Below, one piece after another: positions 51,988 through 58,000 of a stretch of DNA of 58,000 nucleotides (its first letter is position 1; every line of letters starts with the position of its first letter). The translations under genes and the position numbers were made by a program. Under the pieces are notes generated by a model. The model was given only the letters and a program-made list of their open reading frames with translations. It did no database searches and was not told where the DNA came from. This stretch comes from Adiantum capillus-veneris. Lineage: Eukaryota; Streptophyta; Polypodiopsida; Polypodiales; Pteridaceae. The stretch lies in NCBI GenBank assembly GCA_014529385.2, contig CM043968.1, positions 5,535,001 to 5,593,000 on the forward strand. The letters run 5' to 3'.

Positions 51988-52338
51988 GTGCACGCATACA
52001 CACACCGAGCTTTGCCTTCCCTCTTGCCAATGTCTCTCACTCTTTCCATCGCTATTGTGCATGGGAATGTCCCCCATAGGAATTTTTTCAACAATAAAAA
52101 GGTAAATTATATATATAGAAAAAAAATGATGGCCTTTTCATTGGAGGCTCGAGTCCCGTCATGCTGCCATGTGCTTGCAGCTAATGAGCTCGGCTTCTAG
52201 CTCTCCAACGCCTCTCACACACACACCCACGATGCCCTGTGGGCCTGCCTGGCTTGGTGGCGCACCCCACACACACACACTTGCTCTTTGGCTTGTAATT
52301 CTCCTTCGTTGTACCTGGTCCTACCTTGTACAGCGGGC

Positions 52339-52470
52339 TTGCACTCAGTGATTACGTCCTGTGTTCTCTGCAGGTGGGAGCTTAGTACATGTATGCATCG
52401 ATACCGCACGGTGTGGGCTTGGTGATTAGCTCACGGTTTGACAAGCGTACAATTATCTTGACACACTGAC
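52339..52470. repeat. Inverted repeat, left arm (leader block)
   Basis: About 132 bases from ttgcactcagtgattacgtc to acactgac. Its reverse complement, with few differences, is at 54761-54893. The two arms flank the whole coding part of the element. Confidence 0.9.
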
Positions 52471-53024
52471 AAGAGTGAATATTGTGATGTATGCTTGTGT
52501 GGCTACGAGCTAGGTAGCCGGATTCGAGCACTAATGGCTCGAGGTTTTTCAGCAGGTTTCAGCTACAGGTTTACAAGTTTACAGGCAAGTTTGAGGGCTT
52601 ATTTGGTTGCAGGTGTCCATGTATGGCTCAGTTGTAGGCTGATCTGGGACACGTTTGTGACTTGTTTATGCAGTTGTTTAAGAGCTGAATTTTGGGGCTG
52701 ATTTGCAGCCATATTTTACAGCCATACAGGAGCTTGGTTTACTCTACAGGAGCCTTGTACACTTGGCATTTGGGATTTGCATCATTGCCATTTGTGGAGC
52801 ACAGTGTGGTTACACTACTGCGAGAGATTTTATGCGTGGATTCGCATGAGCATTGTAGGTGCTGGTGAGCTCTTTTCTTTTGGAGCATCTCGTTGTAGGT
52901 TGCTTCTTTTGGATTAGTTGAGTGCATTTCATTGCTACTGTACATAGAGTAGAGTTATAGCTCTTGGTTATTTTTTAATTCACTTATAGTAGTCAATATG
53001 TGTGAGACTTTCGAGTCTAGGACT

Positions 53025-54541
53025 ATGACTCATGAGAGACGGCGTTCTCGTTCGTGTCGACACTTGAGATGTTGGCATTGTGGTCACACAGGGCACATTA
53101 GATGGTGATGCTTTCGTCGTATGAGACAGCACAGGAGACAGACTAGTCTCAAGGATGCACTAGATGCTATAGGCTCTGTTGACTTGACAGTTGCAGGATC
53201 AAATACAGTGTCTGAGTACCTAGTGATAGTGAGGTCACATTTGCTTCCTGTATCACTCCCAATTTTTTGATGTGTGAGGATAGTGCACTTCTTTTGCAGT
53301 GGGTGCTAGACAAGGATGCTACTTTTCATGTCACTCCGTATCGTGACTGGTTCAGTAGCTATTCTAATAGAGTGCATGGTAATGTGCGATTGGCAGATGG
53401 GTCACTGCATGAGATTGCTGGTTCAGGAGATGTGAGACTGTCATTACCGAGCGGGGCATCGTACATGCTTAGAGATGTGCGTCATGTGCCAGATTTGACA
53501 ATGATTTTGATCTCCGTTGGTCAGCTCAGGGATAGTGGATGTCAGGTATCGCTGCTTGAGCGATCTTTTGCGTTGCATTTGGGTTCGCTAGTGATTGCGA
53601 GAGGTGCTAGAGTTGGCACATGGTACCCATTGCACATAGTACTGGTGCGAGATGGTCGAGTCTCAATCTTGTTATAGCCATGCAGAGAGCGAGAGACCCA
53701 GACAATCTCTTTTGCTCATGGGTTGTAGGGTGCTTTGCATGGAGTGTAGAGTAGTGAGCTCGTTGTGCACATAGTTGGGGCACGACTTGAGCAGTCACAC
53801 AGAGAGGTGACAGAGTCAGACATGCATGCTTTGCTAATGACTGAGAAAAGTAGAGAGTCAGTTGTGCGAGATACTTCTATGCAGGATAGATAGGTAGAGC
53901 GGTCTTGCTCTAGTGAGTCACGATAGGAGGAAGTTGTGCAAGAGTCTATGCATAAGGAGCTAAAGCATGAGAGCTCTAGTGAGTCGCAGCAGATTGGGTG
54001 GTCATGTTTGCAGTTGATGATTACAGAGGAGGCTGAGACGTCAACGCTTATGCAATCATTCCTTTCTATGCTCGATAGTGAGCATGGGGATATAGTTGTG
54101 CAGGATATGTCTTCCAACAGACACCTAGAGCAGCTGGTTTGCTCTGAGGTTGCACGACAGGTTGATGCGTCTTTTGCGGACAGTTAGGAGATTAATGTGG
54201 CTAACACGCCTTGTCAGTCAGAGATGCCTATTTCTAGGGATATATATGTTGATGCATGCTCCGTAGAGCTAGCAGGGCCCGCTAGTATTGCATCGGCATT
54301 CGGTGGTCTCATGTATGAGATGCTGACCTTGAGACCGGATATCGCAGCTGCAGTGGGAGCATTTGCAGCTGGGGTTGTCAGTCGTTTGTTGACTGATGAT
54401 GGCATAGTGCACGAGGGAGATATGCAGGTATTGCGTACATACTTGCAGTACGTGTGTGGTACGTCTGGTGGTGTATGGACTTACATGGGAGCAAGACAAC
54501 CGGATGCACACGATCACAGCCAACCAATGGGCATCGATTGA
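53025..54541 (+). pseudogene. Copia CCHC, pepsin-like domain, acidic linker and RT tail
   Basis: A knuckle-like LRCWHCGHTGHIRW is followed by a TGA exactly where the last Cys is due, and then CFRRMRQHRRQT. After frame changes, the frame at 53267-53677 holds the pepsin-like domain: WVLDKDATFHVTPYRDWFSS (D-K-D where copia has D-S/T-G), then VRLADGSLHEIAGSGDVRLS, VLRDV-type LRDVRHVPDLT, and LISVGQLRDSGCQV. The later pieces (53936-54187, 54197-54541) hold a linker with LMQSFLSML and an RT-tail block IASAFGGLMYEMLTLRPDIA, AVGAFAAGVVSRLL, then VLRTYLQYVCGTSGG. No integrase or RT core lies between. Confidence 0.75.
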
Positions 54542-54620
54542 GAGCGATTTTCTCTTGCCTTTTGTATTCTTTAGACTAGGTTCCCTTGCTTAAAGGCACA
54601 TTTACCTTTAAGTGGGAGGT

Positions 54621-54759
54621 TGTTGGGTATAGGCGCCTGTGCCTTGCCCGGTTGACTTGTATACCTTATACATAGCATAAGTGTATAGGGGGCTGCTCAC
54701 TGATTGAGTCTCCCCACCCATATTTGTGTGTCGTGTGCTCTTCTCCTTCCTCTTCTCTC
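54621..54759 (+). repeat. 3' LTR (truncated) of the second copia-derived element
   Basis: TGTTGGGTATAGGCGCC..., preceded by a purine tract. It matches, in reverse complement, the LTR at 55600-55775 until cttctctc (54759), where it is cut off and the inverted leader begins. Confidence 0.8.
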
Positions 54760-54760
54760 C

Positions 54761-54893
54761 TGTGAGTGTGCCAAGATAATTGTACGCTTGTCAAACCGTG
54801 AGCTAATCACCAAGCCCACACTATGCGGTATTGATGCATACATTCACTAAGCTCCCACCTGCAGAGAACACCAGACGTAATCACTGAGTGCAA
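54761..54893. repeat. Inverted repeat, right arm
   Basis: Reverse complement of 52339-52470 (gtgtgccaagataattgtac ... actgagtgcaa), joined directly to the truncated 3' LTR. Confidence 0.9.
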
Positions 54894-55599
54894 TCGCAAT
54901 CACAACCTGGATCGCATCAACTTATGCGCATGAAACTCCTGGGAAAACTTTGCAAGAGTTTCGACCACAATGGCTATCAACACAAAATAACCATTTTCCT
55001 ACAAGCTCAATACAATGAGCAATCAATGCGCATCAAACTACACTCAACATACATGCATAATCTCTACAAACCTGTGTCCAACAAATGCTCACAAAGAGTA
55101 CCACAGGTGACCATACATATCATCCACAACCAACCTCTGCACTTGCTCACAAGATCTACTACTCACCACATAAGCATATATAGAGCATTACCTGCTCAAA
55201 GACCATGTATGCAAGCCACAACACTGCAGAAGAACCACTCGACTGCAATTGGCAACACCTGTGGGAGTACTAGACTCAACCTGTACCTGGGAGTCAAACC
55301 CGATCTTGTAACACCTGCAAATTCTCACAATCGGGTAAATCAAACAAATCCACCTCCTGCTTGCCAATCTACACAAGATGGATTTCTTTGCGGCTAAACC
55401 TATCTTCTGATGTAGTGCTCAGAACGAAATTCTGAGGGCATAAATAGCTTCGAAAGGGGGGTAAAACCCCGGGTCACCTATTGGAAATTCTCCTGGAACG
55501 CCGAGTGTGAATTTCCAAGCTCCGGATCCAAAATCTGCCTGAAAAGTGTGCGCGCGAGCGATTACGCAAAAACGCACTTAACTTGGCTATGATACCAAT

Positions 55600-55775
55600 T
55601 GAAGGAACTGTGCACGAGAGAAGAGGAAGGAGAAGGCACACGACACACAGATATGGGTGGGGAGACTCAATCAGTGAGCAGCCCCCTATACAATTATGCT
55701 ATGTATAAGGTATACAAGTCAATGGGCGCCCAGACTCTAGCGGTCGGGCAAGGCATAGGCGCCTATACCCCAACA
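55600..55775 (-). repeat. LTR (176 bp), inverted
   Basis: On the minus strand TGTTGGGGTATAGGCGCC to CAGTTCCTTCA. It is complete (TG...CA), unlike its plus-strand relative at 54621-54759. Confidence 0.85.
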
Positions 55776-55891
55776 ACACTACTTTCCAAAATGCCAATGC
55801 TTGGCTCGGCGCTCGCAACACTCACAGAACACACACACACACATGTAGTTCCCCGCCCAAGTCGCCGGACCCCACATACACACATGCTAAA

Positions 55892-55896
<5 letters not shown>

Positions 55897-55985
<89 letters not shown>
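55897..55985. repeat. (CT)n(CA)n microsatellite
   Basis: CT tract (55897-55930) passing into CA (55931-55985). The frame through it encodes Ser-Leu and His-Thr runs only. Confidence 0.95.
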
Positions 55986-55988
<3 letters not shown>

Positions 55989-56109
55989 ATTAGCGGGCCT
56001 GAATTCACGCTCTCATTCACTACTTTGGCTCACTGGCTCCACCTGAGCTCACACCAGTCATGGCCATTGGCCTCATTTGATGAACCCCGCAATTCCATTC
56101 ACACCCTAC

Positions 56110-56257
56110 ACACACACACACATACACTACCTCCCTGCCAATCCATGATGGCCACTTGTTGCTTGGTGGCTAGCTACAGGCCGGTTTATTGTCAGGCCCG
56201 ACTCGTGCACTACCACACACACACACCCACACCGTTTTCTACAGCTATCCAGCTCAA

Positions 56258-56293
<36 letters not shown>

Positions 56294-56330
56294 GCGTGTT
56301 TCTGGATTGGCGCTCATCGGTACACTCTCA
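56110..56330. repeat. (CA)n-rich stretch
   Basis: Several short CA runs (about 56109-56122, 56213-56226 and 56261-56289) in otherwise unremarkable sequence. Confidence 0.85.
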
Positions 56331-57071
56331 GGGCCTCTAGCCATTCACCGCCCTTCACTCAACCCTCTCTTTCCATAGCAGTCAGGTCGTCACCACCTGA
56401 GAAGAGGGAAAACAAGGGGAAATTTTGTATTAAAAAAATTGACTCCCCTTGACAGGAAGTGATTACCACATCGTCGAGATTGAAAACAACTTTTCTTGGA
56501 ACAAACTACCTCCCCTTGGACATATTCTCACTTCAATTGATCGAGCCTTATCAAAGACATCCAAAGTGAGTCAGGGTGTATCTCATTGGAACCTTGAGTC
56601 AAATCAAAATGGTCGATCAAGAAGCAATAAAACGGAAAAGAAAAACAACACAAATTTTTTTGATTGGTATTGTGTATGCTTAAAAATTGACTTAGTGGAT
56701 TTGTGTACATTTGGGATACCTAGAAGTTATATTTTGAGTCGCATAGTGTTGATTGTTTTGGGTATATTTTGGCACTAAGAGGTGAGCTATTTTGAAGCAA
56801 TGATTGCAAACTCAAATTTTTAGTGGCTAAACTGTGAGTTTTCATAATGTTGAGTTGTGCAAAGTCCACCATCATCACGGCTAGCATTGGTCAGAGTCGA
56901 TTGCACTTCATGAAGGTCTCTCTTTCTTTTGACATGTATGCCATATGAAAACTAGGAGGTGGGCATCAAGTGTATGCTACGGATAAATGAGCTTCATTGG
57001 ACAATTTTTTTGGTTTAAGCATTCCTTTAGTGCTTTGTTTGATTGGCATTCTCATTGCACTAAAAGATAAG
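56331..57071. other. No gene recognised
   Basis: AT-rich sequence without a frame I recognise and without ends of a mobile element. Confidence 0.45.
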
Positions 57072-57267
57072 TTCTTCTTGATTGCATCCATTGTATGCAA
57101 ATTGTGGTGGCTCATTGACATTTTGTGCATGGACTGCCTTGTTCCTTACTCAAATACTTGGATTGAGTATTCTTCTTGATTACATCCATTGTATGCAAAC
57201 TGTGGTGGCTCATTGACATTTTGTGCATGGACTGCCTTGTTCCTTACTCAAATACTTGGATTGATCA
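57072..57267. repeat. 98-bp tandem duplication
   Basis: Two adjacent copies beginning ttcttcttgattgcatcc (57072) and ttcttcttgattacatcc (57170), nearly identical over the whole unit. Confidence 0.9.
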
Positions 57268-57618
57268 AGAACTCCTTTGCACTAAAAGATGAGATCTTCT
57301 TTGCATATGGATTTCACATATGAGAGATTACATTGGACATGCATGTTTGGTCAAAACACTTGATGCACAAAATTGGATTTCAATGTCATATTCTAGTGCT
57401 TGATTTAAATGTAAAATCATTGCTTAGCACTAAATTGAGCTTCTTGAATGACCATGAGATAGCATTGAACATGACTTTTAGTGCTTGTATTGTGTTGACC
57501 ATATGAATGTATAGTACTAATGATTGAGTTATTTTGAAGTAATGTGGCAAGGTTGAACTTCCATTGATCCAAGAAGGGGTCATCATTGCAATATATTGCA
57601 AAATGTGGCTAGTTAGAG

Positions 57619-58000
57619 CCATTCCAATTCTTTGGATTAAAAGTTGTATACATGCTAGCTCATAGCTTGGTCTAAAGTGAAAATGTTTTCATTTAAGATA
57701 GTGTTTACCCAAATTTTTTGAGAGCTTTCAAGTACAAAATTTGGCTATTGAGAGCCATTCACTACCATTCCATCAAGTTGCAGTCATCTCTAGCTCATAG
57801 ATTGCTCTAAAAATTGTAAAATTTCATGTGAGCTAGCGTTTAGCCAACTTGTTTGGAGCTTTTAAAATGTAGAATTTGGCTTTCAAGAGCCACTTCATTT
57901 CATCAAAGTTGCACTATTTCTAGCTCTTTGCTTGTTTTAAATTTCATATTTCAAGTGAGCTAACAATTAATCAACTTTTGAATCATGCATGAGATATTGT
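57619..58000. repeat. Degenerate tandem repeat, period ~135 bp, running off the window
   Basis: The unit begins ccattcc or ccacttc at 57619, 57755 and 57890 (steps 136 and 135). It contains in order 'ctagctcatag.ttg.tcta', an 'agtgtttacccaa/agcgtttagccaa' block and '...atttggctattgagag'. The preceding bases (aaatgtggctagttagag, to about 57618) look like the end of an earlier unit. Satellite-like; the array may continue past 58000. Confidence 0.65.

Larger units (their letters stand above)
52339..54759 (+). mobile_element. Second copia-derived element of the same architecture, 5' LTR missing
   Basis: A plus-strand body with leader, CCHC knuckle (near 53065), pepsin-like domain, linker, RT tail, a purine tract agtgggaggt and a 3' LTR (54621-54759). 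The layout matches the element at 23759-37061 minus its insertions. No 5' LTR was found; the sequence upstream of the leader is microsatellite-rich. The 3' LTR runs straight into an inverted leader. Confidence 0.75.
54761..55775 (-). mobile_element. Inverted 5' end of a related copia-derived element (LTR plus leader)
   Basis: Minus-strand order: LTR (55775 to 55600, TGTTGGGGTATAGG...TTCCTTCA), a primer site attggtatcatagccaag, then about 700 bases of leader ending with the inverted-repeat arm. No coding follows; the leader abuts the other element's truncated 3' LTR head to head. It either belongs to a second insertion or is the missing 5' end of the same element, inverted. Confidence 0.75.

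Overview
The window reads as nuclear DNA of a land plant with a large, retrotransposon-rich genome. A homosporous fern is my best guess. This rests on the style of the one host-like gene (an intronless PLS-type pentatricopeptide repeat protein with 'KACA' and 'YSKCG/YAKCG' repeats), on Ty1/copia, Ty3/gypsy and L1-type elements of plant lineages, and on abundant (GA)n, (CT)n and (CA)n tracts. The species call is inference. I see no rRNA, tRNA or CRISPR.

Layout. 1-5.5 kb: a long direct repeat (two ~1.1 kb copies), many microsatellites and a minus-strand copia pol fragment. 5.5-13.1 kb: a plus-strand chromodomain gypsy element, followed past its 3' LTR by the 5' part of a second copy, with a MITE inside that LTR. 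13.1-20.9 kb: decayed remnants, namely a minus-strand copia gag with a probable LTR, a gypsy RNase H/integrase remnant, a copia-like element with two (CT)n-bearing LTRs and a gypsy RT remnant. 20.9-23.76 kb: an L1-type LINE ORF2 pseudogene, whose 3' piece reappears after 37.06 kb.

23.759-37.061 kb is a three-level nest. The LINE is split by a small-LTR copia-derived element (5-bp target duplication agaaa/acaaa). That element is itself interrupted by a 1.4-kb foldback element, which carries a 177-bp-period hairpin array, and by a complete 8.76-kb minus-strand gypsy element (perfect target duplication GGTTT). 37.87-39.81 kb: the PPR gene, the only likely host gene, whose C-terminus looks frameshifted. 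40.16-46.65 kb: a second gypsy lineage without a visible chromodomain, with a long additional 3' ORF region after integrase; it is interrupted by a truncated relative of the 8.76-kb gypsy element (46.65-49.94 kb). 50-52.3 kb: AT-rich, no gene. 52.34-55.78 kb: a second copia-derived element of the same unusual architecture, joined head to head with an inverted LTR and leader. 55.8-58 kb: microsatellites and AT-rich DNA ending in a degenerate ~135-bp-period tandem repeat.

How the parts relate. Nearly everything is layered transposition. None of the elements looks autonomous: the chromovirus lacks the RT YxDD region, the LINE lacks a visible FADD motif, and the gypsy copies carry nonsense codons. 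The most unusual signal is a pair of copia-derived elements that keep a CCHC knuckle, a pepsin-like domain with a lost catalytic triad and a short RT tail, joined by a shared acidic linker, with no integrase and no RT core.
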